This document shows positions 10,071 through 17,719 of a DNA stretch of 64,000 nucleotides, in pieces; position 1 is the first letter of the stretch; every line of letters begins with the position of its first letter. The DNA lies in contig NZ_CP108086.1 in the NCBI RefSeq assembly GCF_036186745.1, positions 4,340,001-4,404,000 of the forward strand, in the 5' to 3' direction. The notes under the pieces were generated by a model. That model searched no databases. It saw only the letters and a list, made by a program, of their open reading frames with translations, and was not told where the DNA came from. The translations under genes and the position numbers were made by a program. The DNA comes from Microbispora hainanensis. Its GTDB lineage: Bacteria > Actinomycetota > Actinomycetes > Streptosporangiales > Streptosporangiaceae.

Positions 10071-10635
10071 CCGTGGTCTTACCTCGACGAAGATCGTCGT
10101 GGCGGGTGGGTTCGGCGTCGGGAAGACGACCTTCGTCGGTGCCGTCTCCGAGATCCTGCCGCTGACGACCGAGGCCGTGATGACCGACGCCAGTGCGGGC
10201 ATCGACGACCTCGGGCTCACGCCGAACAAGACGACCACCACGGTCGCCATGGACTTCGGCCGGCTCTCGCTCGACCAGGACCTCATCCTCTATCTGTTCG
10301 GCACGCCGGGCCAGCACCGCTTCTGGTTCATGTGGGACGACCTCGTCCGTGGCGCCATCGGCGCGGTCGTGCTCGTCGACAGCCGCAGGCTCGCCGACTG
10401 CTTCCCGGCCATCGACTACTTCGAGGAGGCCCAGCTTCCCTTCCTGGTCGCGATGAACGGCTGGGAGGGGCAGTTCCTCCACTCGGAAGAAGAGGTCCGT
10501 GAGGCGCTGTCGCTGCCTCCGCACGTCCCCGTCGTCCGTACGGACGCGCGCTCGCGGGAGGCCGTCAAGTCCACGCTCATCAGCCTGGTCGAATACGTGC
10601 TCACCGTCCGGGCCGCGTACGGCAGACAGTACTGA
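10051..10635 (+). CDS. cvnD: Ras-like GTPase (CvnD, conservon 1)
   Basis: Small GTPase of the conservon ATP/GTP-binding family, 194 residues. The P-loop GGFGVGKTT is at residues 19-27, a switch I region with TTTTVAMDFG at about 61-70, and switch II with FGTPGQHRF at 83-91. The classical NKxD guanine motif is replaced by VAMNGW, usual for this family. The GTG start lies inside the end of the DUF742 gene (20-nt overlap). The codon choice is C-ending and typical for the genome, unlike copies 2 and 3. Strong hairpins follow the stop. Confidence 0.93.
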   Translation: MDYAGSSRGLTSTKIVVAGGFGVGKTTFVGAVSEILPLTTEAVMTDASAGIDDLGLTPNKTTTTVAMDFGRLSLDQDLILYLFGTPGQHRFWFMWDDLVRGAIGAVVLVDSRRLADCFPAIDYFEEAQLPFLVAMNGWEGQFLHSEEEVREALSLPPHVPVVRTDARSREAVKSTLISLVEYVLTVRAAYGRQY

Positions 10636-10638
10636 GAC

Positions 10639-10718
10639 GGAACACGGCGTGTTCCAGGAAGACCGCGCCCCGAGGCTCGGGGCGGCGAGGGCGGCATCCC
10701 GGTGGGTGCCGCCCTCGC
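10639..10718 (+). terminator. Series of hairpins ending conservon 1
   Basis: Three inverted repeats follow the GTPase stop: GGAACAC/GTGTTCC (10639-10655), CGCCCCG/CGGGGCG (10666-10684), and a perfect 12-bp stem GCGAGGGCGGCA/TGCCGCCCTCGC with a 10-nt loop (10685-10718). The last is the likely transcription terminator. Confidence 0.75.
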
Positions 10719-11015
10719 GGCGTCCGGCCAGGGCACGGCGCCGGGGCGGGATTCTTTGCCTTCGGGGGCCTCATCCCCAGGACCCGCGACTACCCGGCAG
10801 GGCAGAATTCGGTATTGATGCTGACCCGATATTTAACCAAATAACATCATCTACATGCCTGTCTAGGCTGTTTGTGCACGGGTGTTCGGTTGGCCTCCCT
10901 GGTGTCGGTGTGCTGCAATTACCCTCGCCTGCAGGATGTCTCGCACGTCACGCCAGCCACATCCGTGCTGAGACACTCCCCCTGTGCGCACATACTGCGA
11001 GAGGTTGCAAAGCCT
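10719..11015 (+). other. Intergenic region before conservon 2
   Basis: About 300 bp without a gene. It includes an AT-richer patch near 10815-10865 (GATATTTAACCAAATAACAT) that may hold the conservon 2 promoter, but no clear -35/-10 pair can be assigned. GAGAGGTTGC at 11000-11009 directly before the kinase start also precedes the kinase of conservon 3. Confidence 0.4.
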
Positions 11016-14000
11016 GTGAGGACACAAGACCCCCGGACCGACGAGAGCCCCGGGACCGGGGTTCCGGCTGAGCAGGAGCCCGACGAGGGTAGTCGTTTTC
11101 TCCTGCGCAACTGGCGCGTGCGCTCCAGGCTTGTCGCGCTGATCCTCATCCCCACCGCGGCGGCGCTGCTGCTCGGCGGTCTGCGGGTGGTCACGTCGGT
11201 GAACACGGCGGCCGAGTATCAGCAGATCAGTGACCTGGCGCGACTCGTCGACAAGGTCGCGGGCCTCACCCACGAGTTGCAGTCGGAACGCGACCGCGCC
11301 GCCTGGAACGCGACGCTCGGCCATCCGGCGAAGGCGACCGCCGCGGTCAAGGCGCAGACCCTGCTCACCAACAAGGCGGCCACCGCCGTACGCAACCTGG
11401 CCAACGAGGTCAGGACGAAGGTGAGCACCCGCGCCTCCGACGAGATCGACCACATCATCGGCAAGCTCGACGGCGTGGAGGTCCTGCGGAGCCAGGCCAT
11501 GCAGGGGAACCTGCAGCCGAGCGCCGTGCTCGACCAGTACACCCTCGTCATCGAGACCCTGCTGGCCCTGCAGGACGAGCTGGCCAAGAGCACGCAGGAC
11601 GACCGGCTCGCCGCCTCGTCCGTCACGCTGGCCGCGCTCGCCCGCGCGAAGGAGAGCGCCTCCATCCAGCGCGGCCTGCTGACCACGGTGCTGCCCAACG
11701 GCCGCTTCGAGCAGGCCCAGCTGCAGAACTTCCTCGGCGCCGTGTCCGCCCAGGACAGCGACCTGCGCGCCTTCCGCAAGAGCGCCACCCCCGCGGAACG
11801 CGCCGACTACGACAACACGGTCACAGGTGGCCAGGTAGACCAGGCGGAGTTCATCCGCACGCTGGTGCTCGACCGCGCCAACGCGGGCTTCCCGCTCAAG
11901 GGCCTGGACCTGTCCGTGCGCGACGACACGCGCCTCTGGTACGACGCGATGTCGCAGCCCATCAACCGGATGCGCACCGTCGAGGCCAAGCTGACCTCCT
12001 CCATCGTGGCGCGGAGCCAGACGCTGAAGGACGACGAGCAGCAGCGGGCCATCATCGTGGCCGTCGCCGTCGCCCTCCTGCTGATCGCGGTTCTGCTCGT
12101 CACCACCGGCGTCGCCCGCTCGCTCGTACGCCCGCTGCGGCGGCTGCGCTCCGAGGCGCTGGAGATCGCCGGCAGCCGCCTGCCCGACACGGTCCAGAAG
12201 CTGCGGGAGGCCGGCGACTCCGCCGAGGTCCCGCCGATCGCCCCGATCCAGGTGGTCGGCCGCGACGAGATCGGTGAAGTCGCGCGGGCCTTCGACGAGG
12301 TCCACCGCGAGGCGATCCGGCTGGCGGGTGACGAGGCCCGGCTGCGGAGCAACGTCAACGCGATGTTCGTGAACCTGTCGCGCCGTACGCAGACGCTGGT
12401 GGAACGCCAGCTGTCCCTGATCGACGGCCTGGAGCAGGGCGAGCAGGACGAGCAGCGGCTCGGGAACCTGTTCAAGCTCGACCACCTGGCGACCCGCATG
12501 CGCCGCAACAGTGAGAACCTGCTGGTTCTCGCCGGACAGGAGCCCGCACGCCGCTGGGGCCAGCCGGTGCCCATCGTCGACGTCGTACGCGCCTCGCTGT
12601 CGGAGGTGGAGGGCTACGAACGCGTCGACATCCAGGTGCAGGCCGGAGCGTCGGTCGTCGGCCAGTCGGTCAACGACGTCGTCCACCTCGTGGCCGAGCT
12701 GGTGGAGAACGCCATCTCCTTCTCGCCCCGCGACACCAAGGTCACGGTGTCGAGCAACCGCATCGACGGCGGCGGCCTGATCATCTCGGTCAGCGACCAG
12801 GGCATCGGCATGACCCCCGAGGAGCTGGCCCAGACCAACTACCGGCTCGCCAACCCGCCGGTCGTCGACGTGTCGGTGTCCCGCCGCATGGGCCTGTTCG
12901 TGGTCGGTCGTCTGGCGTTGCGTCACGGCATCCGCGTGCAGCTGCGCCAGCAGGACACCGGCGGCCTGACGGCCATGGTGCTGCTGCCCGAGGCGCTGCT
13001 GGCCAGCGCCGGCCCGGCGTTCCCCGGCGTGCCGGGCATGCCGCAGCCGGAGCTGACCAGCCCGATGCCGGCGGTCGGCACCGGGCCGCAGTTCGGCGCC
13101 TCCGTGTTCGGCAACGCCCCGGCCCTCGCCAGCCCGACGCCGTTCGAGAACCCGCCGCGCACCCCGGTGTTCGGCGCGGACGCGCCCGGTGTCGGCGCCC
13201 CGGGCGCGGATCCCTTCGAGCGCGGGCCCTTCGAGTCGTTCCCGCGGGAGACCGTCGGCTTCGACCCCGACCCGTTCGCCCGCAACCCGTTCGAGCCGCC
13301 GCCGGGCCGCGGCGCCGACGCCGACCCGTTCGCGCGCAACCCGTTCGAGGCGGGCGGTGCGGGGCGGCCGGGCGAGCCGTCCGATCCCTTCGCTCGCAAC
13401 CCCTTCGACACCGGCGGGTTCGGCCAGGGCGGGCAGTCCGACCCGTTCGCCCGCAGCCCGTTCGAGTCGGGGCCGTTCGACCGGGCGGCCTTCGACAAGA
13501 CGCCGGTCGAGAGGACGGCGCCGGAGCGGGACCCGTTCGAGACGGCGACGTTCGACTCGGGACCGTTCGACGCCAGCCCCTTCGACACCAACCCGTTCAG
13601 CCGGGGTCATGTCGGCGAGGCCCCCGTGGACACGCCCTGGCCCGGCCACCTGCCCCCTCCGGGAGGCGGCGGCTCCTGGCCCGGCGCGTCGCAGGACGAC
13701 GGCGCGGGCTGGCCCGGCCGGACCGGCCGCGGCGGGTTCGAAGGCGACGACAACACCGGCCCGCTGCCGGTGGTGCGGACCTCGCCGCTGGAGTCGGAGG
13801 AGGAGTTCCTGCCGATCTTCGCAGCGGTCGAGTCGGACTGGTTCAAGAAGGTCGACCTCCCGGCGGACAAGAACGACTCGGACGGCGAGTCCGCCGCCGA
13901 CACCAGGAGCTGGTCGTCCCCGGCGGACGCCGGCTGGCAGGCGGCCAAGGCGGCCAGCGAGCCGGCCCTGGGCGGGGTCACCTCGTCCGGCCTGCCCAAG

Positions 14001-14264
14001 CGGGTGCCCAAGGCCAACCTGGTGCCCGGCTCGGCCACGGCTCCCACCCCTTCCGCGGAGCCCGCCGCGGCAGCGGCGGCCGCCCCGCCGCCGCCCCCGC
14101 CCGTGCTCTCGCCCGAGCGGGTGCGCAGCAGACTCTCCAGCTTCCAGCAGGGCATCCGGCAGGGCCGGGCCGTCGCCCGCGGGGAGGCCGGGGAGGACCA
14201 GGGATATCCCGGGGCGGCGCCCCTGGGCACGCCCGATGCCCAGGACAGTGAGAAGGAGGACTGA
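11016..14264 (+). CDS. cvnA: Conservon 2 sensor histidine kinase (CvnA)
   Basis: Second conservon kinase, 1082 residues: TM1 about 37-58, helical extracytoplasmic sensor, TM2 about 345-368, HAMP, LDHLATRMRRNSENLL near 488, and ATPase domain about 525-660. The disordered tail carries repeated DPFARNPFE-type modules (about residues 755-870), different from the tails of kinases 1 and 3. It then ends with the shared LPIFAAVESDWFKK, LPKRVPKANLVPGS and RSRLSSFQQGIRQGRA motifs. The GTG start was chosen because GAGAGG lies about 10 bp upstream and the same GAGAGGTTGC context precedes kinase 3; the open frame runs further upstream without support. The stop and the next start overlap (TGATG). Confidence 0.9.
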   Translation: MRTQDPRTDESPGTGVPAEQEPDEGSRFLLRNWRVRSRLVALILIPTAAALLLGGLRVVTSVNTAAEYQQISDLARLVDKVAGLTHELQSERDRAAWNATLGHPAKATAAVKAQTLLTNKAATAVRNLANEVRTKVSTRASDEIDHIIGKLDGVEVLRSQAMQGNLQPSAVLDQYTLVIETLLALQDELAKSTQDDRLAASSVTLAALARAKESASIQRGLLTTVLPNGRFEQAQLQNFLGAVSAQDSDLRAFRKSATPAERADYDNTVTGGQVDQAEFIRTLVLDRANAGFPLKGLDLSVRDDTRLWYDAMSQPINRMRTVEAKLTSSIVARSQTLKDDEQQRAIIVAVAVALLLIAVLLVTTGVARSLVRPLRRLRSEALEIAGSRLPDTVQKLREAGDSAEVPPIAPIQVVGRDEIGEVARAFDEVHREAIRLAGDEARLRSNVNAMFVNLSRRTQTLVERQLSLIDGLEQGEQDEQRLGNLFKLDHLATRMRRNSENLLVLAGQEPARRWGQPVPIVDVVRASLSEVEGYERVDIQVQAGASVVGQSVNDVVHLVAELVENAISFSPRDTKVTVSSNRIDGGGLIISVSDQGIGMTPEELAQTNYRLANPPVVDVSVSRRMGLFVVGRLALRHGIRVQLRQQDTGGLTAMVLLPEALLASAGPAFPGVPGMPQPELTSPMPAVGTGPQFGASVFGNAPALASPTPFENPPRTPVFGADAPGVGAPGADPFERGPFESFPRETVGFDPDPFARNPFEPPPGRGADADPFARNPFEAGGAGRPGEPSDPFARNPFDTGGFGQGGQSDPFARSPFESGPFDRAAFDKTPVERTAPERDPFETATFDSGPFDASPFDTNPFSRGHVGEAPVDTPWPGHLPPPGGGGSWPGASQDDGAGWPGRTGRGGFEGDDNTGPLPVVRTSPLESEEEFLPIFAAVESDWFKKVDLPADKNDSDGESAADTRSWSSPADAGWQAAKAASEPALGGVTSSGLPKRVPKANLVPGSATAPTPSAEPAAAAAAAPPPPPPVLSPERVRSRLSSFQQGIRQGRAVARGEAGEDQGYPGAAPLGTPDAQDSEKED
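12279..12385 (+). repeat. Shared identical block in kinases 2 and 3 (copy in kinase 2)
   Basis: 107 bp identical by eye to 22001-22107. It encodes the end of HAMP and the following coiled coil (DEVHREAIRLAGDEARLRSN). A second shared block, 12466-12557 versus 22188-22279, has one mismatch. Surrounding sequence diverges at synonymous sites. Confidence 0.75.
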
Positions 14265-14686
14265 TGAGGGAAATGAGCCAGGCCGCGCGCGGCATCAACT
14301 GGTTGATCACGGACTTCGTGAACAACGTGCCGGGTGTGGCGCACACCGTGGTGGTGTCGGCCGACGGGTTGCCTCTCGCGTTCTCGGACGGCTTTCCGAA
14401 GGACCGGGCGGATCAGCTGGCGGCGGTGGCGGCCGGGTTGATCAGCTTGACGCAGGGTGCGTCGCGGGTGTTCGAGGGTGGCCCGGTGACGCAGACGGTG
14501 GTGGAGATGCAGCGGGGGCTGTTGCTGATCATGTCGATCAGTGACGGGTCCTGTCTGGCGGTGCTGGCGGCTGCCGATTCCGATCTGGGTCTGGTGGCCT
14601 ATCAGATGACGTTGCTGGTCGAGCGGGCGGGTCAGGTGCTGACTCCCGCGGTCCGCGCCGAGCTCCAGGCGTCTCACCCGCGGTGA
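14264..14686 (+). CDS. cvnB: Roadblock/LC7 domain protein (CvnB, conservon 2)
   Basis: 140-residue Roadblock/LC7 protein, partner of the conservon 2 kinase and GTPase. It carries GINWLITDFVNNVPGVAHTV, the KDRADQLAAVAAGLISLTQG helix and TQTVVEMQRGLLLIMSIS. The ATG overlaps the kinase stop by one base. Its 5' part is distinctive, but 14396-14667 is almost identical to the conservon 3 copy, with T/G-ending codons (TTG, GGT) unusual for this genome. Confidence 0.93.
   Translation: MREMSQAARGINWLITDFVNNVPGVAHTVVVSADGLPLAFSDGFPKDRADQLAAVAAGLISLTQGASRVFEGGPVTQTVVEMQRGLLLIMSISDGSCLAVLAAADSDLGLVAYQMTLLVERAGQVLTPAVRAELQASHPR
14396..14667 (+). repeat. Near-identical tract shared by conservon 2 and 3 Roadblock genes (copy A)
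   Basis: 272 bp matching 23629-23900 with only two adjacent-codon differences seen (GATTCC versus GACTCG). Both edges are abrupt, with diverged sequence on each side. Confidence 0.8.
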
Positions 14687-14805
14687 CGGAAGACTCCGCG
14701 AAGTGAGGCACGCGGTGGAGGACAGATCGGGGAAGACGCCCTGAGCGGGCGGCCTGGACAGGTCGCCGGGTTCCGGAGCGAGAGCGAAAAGGTCAGGAGG
14801 ACGCT

Positions 14806-15240
14806 GTGGCAGGCGGCGGCTGGAACAACGAGGCCTATCCGCCGGTGGGCGACCACCGGCAGTACGGCGGCACGAACCCCGTCCCGACGCCGGCGCCGAC
14901 GGAGCAGAGCTCGCTGGTGCGGCCGTACGCCGTCACCGGCGGGCGTACGGCTCCTCGGCTCCAGCTCGCCATGGAGGCCCTCGTGTCCTCCGCCACGGTG
15001 ATGCATCAGGACCTCTCCACGCTCACCCCGGAACGCCAGGCGATCAGCACGCTGTGCCGTCAGGTGCGGTCGGTGGCCGAGGTGTCGGCGTTGCTGCGGA
15101 TTCCGCTGGGTGTGGTTCGCGTGGTGATCGCGGACATGGCGGCGGAGGGGCTGGTGCATGTGCATCAGCCGCAGTTGGAGGCCGGTAAGCCGGATCTGAA
15201 CTTGCTGGAAAGGGTGCTCAGTGGACTTCGCAGGCTCTAG
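14806..15240 (+). CDS. cvnC: DUF742 protein (CvnC, conservon 2)
   Basis: 144-residue DUF742 protein with a variable Gly/Pro-rich N-terminus (about 40 residues), then VRPYAVTGGRTAPRLQLAME and the conserved C-terminal half VRSVAEVSALLRIPLGVVRV...LNLLERVLSGLRRL. The GTG start follows GGTCAGGAGGAC. It lies 119 bp after the Roadblock gene, a wider gap than in the other two conservons, and overlaps the GTPase start by 20 nt. The C-terminal half, from 15052, is DNA-identical to the conservon 3 copy. Confidence 0.92.
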   Translation: MAGGGWNNEAYPPVGDHRQYGGTNPVPTPAPTEQSSLVRPYAVTGGRTAPRLQLAMEALVSSATVMHQDLSTLTPERQAISTLCRQVRSVAEVSALLRIPLGVVRVVIADMAAEGLVHVHQPQLEAGKPDLNLLERVLSGLRRL

Positions 15241-15646
15241 CCGGGGGTTGACGTCGACGAAGATCGTCGTTGCGGGGGGCTTCGGTGTGGGGAAGACGAC
15301 CTTCGTGGGGGCGGTTTCGGAGATCGTGCCGTTGACGACGGAGGCGGTGATGACCGATGCGTCGGCGGGGGTGGACGATGTGGGGTTGGTGCCGCACAAG
15401 ACGACGACGACGGTGGCGATGGATTTCGGTCGTGTGTCGTTGGACCGGGATCTGATTTTGTATTTGTTCGGTACGCCGGGTCAGCATCGGTTCTGGTTCA
15501 TGTGGGATGACCTGGTGCGGGGGGCGATCGGTGCGGTGGTGCTGGTCGACACGCGGCGGTTGGCGGACAGTTTCCCGGCGGTGGACTACTTCGAGGAGGC
15601 GCGTCTGCCGTTCGTCGTGGGCGTGAACGGCTTCGACGGGCAGTAC
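15052..15646 (+). repeat. 595-bp identical tract spanning DUF742 and GTPase genes (copy A)
   Basis: Identical by eye to 24179-24773 over 595 bp, crossing from the last half of cvnC through most of cvnD. Upstream of 15052 and downstream of 15646 the paralogs diverge at once. Codons within the tract favour TTG, GTG and GGT over the C-ending codons used elsewhere. Confidence 0.85.
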
Positions 15647-15823
15647 CCGCACGCCGAGGAGGAGGTGCGGGAGGCGATGACGCTGGCGCCGCACATCCCG
15701 ATCGTCCGCACCGACGCCCGTGACCGCGAATCGGTCAAAAGCACTCTCATCACGCTGGTCGAGCACGCGCTCACCATGCGGGTCGCCGTACCCGGCTCCA
15801 ACCTTCACCAGGGTCGCGTCTGA
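15221..15823 (+). CDS. cvnD: Ras-like GTPase (CvnD, conservon 2)
   Basis: 200-residue conservon GTPase with P-loop GGFGVGKTT, TTTTVAMDFG and FGTPGQHRFWFMWDDL. The first 142 codons are DNA-identical to the conservon 3 GTPase; the last about 58 residues differ, ending MRVAVPGSNLHQGRV. The GTG start lies inside the DUF742 gene. A convergent methyltransferase gene ends 109 bp downstream, with a hairpin between them. Confidence 0.93.
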   Translation: MDFAGSSRGLTSTKIVVAGGFGVGKTTFVGAVSEIVPLTTEAVMTDASAGVDDVGLVPHKTTTTVAMDFGRVSLDRDLILYLFGTPGQHRFWFMWDDLVRGAIGAVVLVDTRRLADSFPAVDYFEEARLPFVVGVNGFDGQYPHAEEEVREAMTLAPHIPIVRTDARDRESVKSTLITLVEHALTMRVAVPGSNLHQGRV

Positions 15824-15867
15824 CCGACCGGGCCCTGCCGCGGGTGGCCCCGGCGGCGCTCGCGCGA

Positions 15868-15908
15868 CCCCATGGAAACTCCTCGCAGGGCTCGGGCTTT
15901 CCATGGGG
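15868..15908. terminator. Bidirectional terminator between conservon 2 and the ABC/methyltransferase operon
   Basis: Perfect 11-bp inverted repeat CCCCATGGAAA / TTTCCATGGGG with a 19-nt loop. It lies between the convergent ends of the conservon 2 GTPase gene and the methyltransferase gene, where a two-way terminator is expected. Confidence 0.7.
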
Positions 15909-15932
15909 CCCGGGAACGGCTCAGCGGGACAG

Positions 15933-16937
15933 TCAGCGGGGCAGGGCCTCGATCAGGCTCGCCCCGGCGGGCAGCGGCAGAATGCGGGAGAGCGTGAAGC
16001 CGGCCTCGCCGAGCAGCCGGGTGAACTCACTCGTCGTGCGCTCCATCCCGCCGTTCGTCAGGGCGAGCATGCGCATGTCGAGGTCCTTGCCGATGTGCGG
16101 TGTGGCGTCGTCCGGCAGCACCATCTCCAGAAGCAGCAGCCGGGCGTGGCCGGGCATCGCCTTCCGCACGTTGCCGAGGATGCGCAGGCTGTCCTCGTCG
16201 CTCCAGTTGTGGATGACGCTGGCCAGCAGATAGAGGTCGGCGCCGGCGGGCACGCTCTCGAAGAAGTCGCCGCCCTCGAACTCGCATCGGTCGGCGAGGC
16301 CCCGCGCGGTCATGGCCGCCCTGCCGTTCTCCACCACGTGCGCGATGTCGAAGAGCACGCCGCGCATGTCCGGGTGTCGTTCGAGCACCGCCGCCAGCAG
16401 GTGCCCGGTCCCCCCGGCGATGTCCACGAACGTCTTCACGCCGGTGAAGTCGTAGGTGGTGGCCAGGGCGGCCTCCAGCGGCGCCGCCCGGATGGCCATG
16501 TACTCGTTGAACAGGCGGGCGGCCTCGGGGCGCTCCTGGAGGTAGCCGTACAGGGGGCCGAACCGCGCGATGAAGGCGGACCGCCCGTCCCGCACGGTCT
16601 GCGCCAGGTTGCCCATGGCGTACCAGTAGCCGGGCTCGGCCGCCATGCGCAGGGCCGAGCGCATGCTGCCGGGCACGCCGTCGCGCAGCGTCTGGCCCTC
16701 CTCGGTCAGCTCGTACGTCTCCGGGGCGACGGAGCGGACCACGCCGATCGTCTCGAGTTCCCGCAGCAGGCGCGCGAGGGAGGGCTCGTGCGCGTCGCAC
16801 GCCTTGGCGAGCTCCGGAACGCCCATGGGGCCGGAGGCCAGGTGTTCGGCGCAGTCCAGTTCGGCCATCGCGGCGAGGGCGGCGAACCGGGAGAGCCCGA
16901 CGATGGCGTCCCACGCGGGGCCGGTGGAGTCGATCAA
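15933..16937 (-). CDS. SAM-dependent O-methyltransferase (Methyltransf_2 type)
   Basis: 334-residue class I methyltransferase of the plant-type/antibiotic O-methyltransferase family. An N-terminal winged-helix dimerisation domain covers about 1-110 (LAKACDAHEPSLARLLRELE). The SAM motif FVDIAGGTGHLLAAVLERHP is near 170-189, followed by LFDIAHVVENG and the catalytic-region motif SVIHNWSDEDSLRILGNVRK near 250. The family usually methylates hydroxyls of aromatic or polyketide metabolites; the substrate here is unknown. The start is taken as TTG at 16935-16937, overlapping the ATPase stop by two bases, so this gene is coupled to the importer. A much longer frame upstream is an overlap artefact. 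Confidence 0.85.
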   Translation of the reverse strand: MIDSTGPAWDAIVGLSRFAALAAMAELDCAEHLASGPMGVPELAKACDAHEPSLARLLRELETIGVVRSVAPETYELTEEGQTLRDGVPGSMRSALRMAAEPGYWYAMGNLAQTVRDGRSAFIARFGPLYGYLQERPEAARLFNEYMAIRAAPLEAALATTYDFTGVKTFVDIAGGTGHLLAAVLERHPDMRGVLFDIAHVVENGRAAMTARGLADRCEFEGGDFFESVPAGADLYLLASVIHNWSDEDSLRILGNVRKAMPGHARLLLLEMVLPDDATPHIGKDLDMRMLALTNGGMERTTSEFTRLLGEAGFTLSRILPLPAGASLIEALPR

Positions 16938-17710
16938 TGCTTCTCCAGAACATTCGAGGTGGAGGAGCCGCCCCGGACCAGGCGGCCCACTTCGGCACGC
17001 AGCCGGACGAACGCGTCCAGCTGCCGCGTCGCGATCTGGTCGCGCGATTCGCCCAGGCCGACCGGCAGGTCGGCGGCGACGCGGGCGGGCGACCGGGTGA
17101 GGACGACCACCCGGTCGCCGACGTAGACGCTCTCGTCGATGTCGTGCGTGATGAGCAGGGTCGTCATGCCGTGATGCGCGCAGACCCGCAGCACCAGGTC
17201 TTCCAGGTCCTCGCGGGTCTGCGCGTCCACCGAGCCGAAGGGCTCGTCCATCAGCAGCAGGGACGGACGGTAGGCGAGAGCGCGGGCGATGGACACCCGC
17301 TGCTGCATTCCGCCGGACATCTCCCAGGGATACTTCTCCGCGGCGTCGGCCAGCCCGACCTGGTCGAGCGCGGCCATCGCCGCCTCCCTGCGGCGCTGCC
17401 GGTCCAGCCCGCGGCGGCGCAGCGGCAGCGCCACGTTGTTCGCGGCGGTCATCCAGGGGTAGAGCGAACGGCTGTAGTCCTGGAAGACGACGGCCAGGTT
17501 GTCGGGGATGCGGTCGACGGGCTTCCCGCCGATCAGCACCCGGCCACCGGTGGGGCGGATGAGACCGGCGACGGATCGCAGCAGGGTGGACTTGCCGCAG
17601 CCGGAAGGGCCCACGACGCAGACGAGCTCGCCCTCGGCGGCGCGGATGCTCACCCCGTCGAGAACGCGATGCGAGCCGTACGAGTGGACCAGATCGGTGA
17701 TCTCGAGCAC
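16934..17710 (-). CDS. ABC transporter ATPase (SsuB/TauB/NrtD type)
   Basis: 258-residue ATPase of the nitrate/sulfonate/taurine importer family. Walker A GPSGCGKST is near residues 34-42, the signature MSGGMQQRVSIARAL is followed by Walker B LLLMDEPFGSVD, and the H-loop is LLITHDIDESVYVGD. It energises the two permeases encoded upstream in the same operon; a 9-bp gap separates it from the nearer one. The stop overlaps the methyltransferase start. Substrate cannot be told from the ATPase. Confidence 0.93.
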   Translation of the reverse strand: MLEITDLVHSYGSHRVLDGVSIRAAEGELVCVVGPSGCGKSTLLRSVAGLIRPTGGRVLIGGKPVDRIPDNLAVVFQDYSRSLYPWMTAANNVALPLRRRGLDRQRRREAAMAALDQVGLADAAEKYPWEMSGGMQQRVSIARALAYRPSLLLMDEPFGSVDAQTREDLEDLVLRVCAHHGMTTLLITHDIDESVYVGDRVVVLTRSPARVAADLPVGLGESRDQIATRQLDAFVRLRAEVGRLVRGGSSTSNVLEKH

Positions 17711-17719
17711 GATGCCTTC

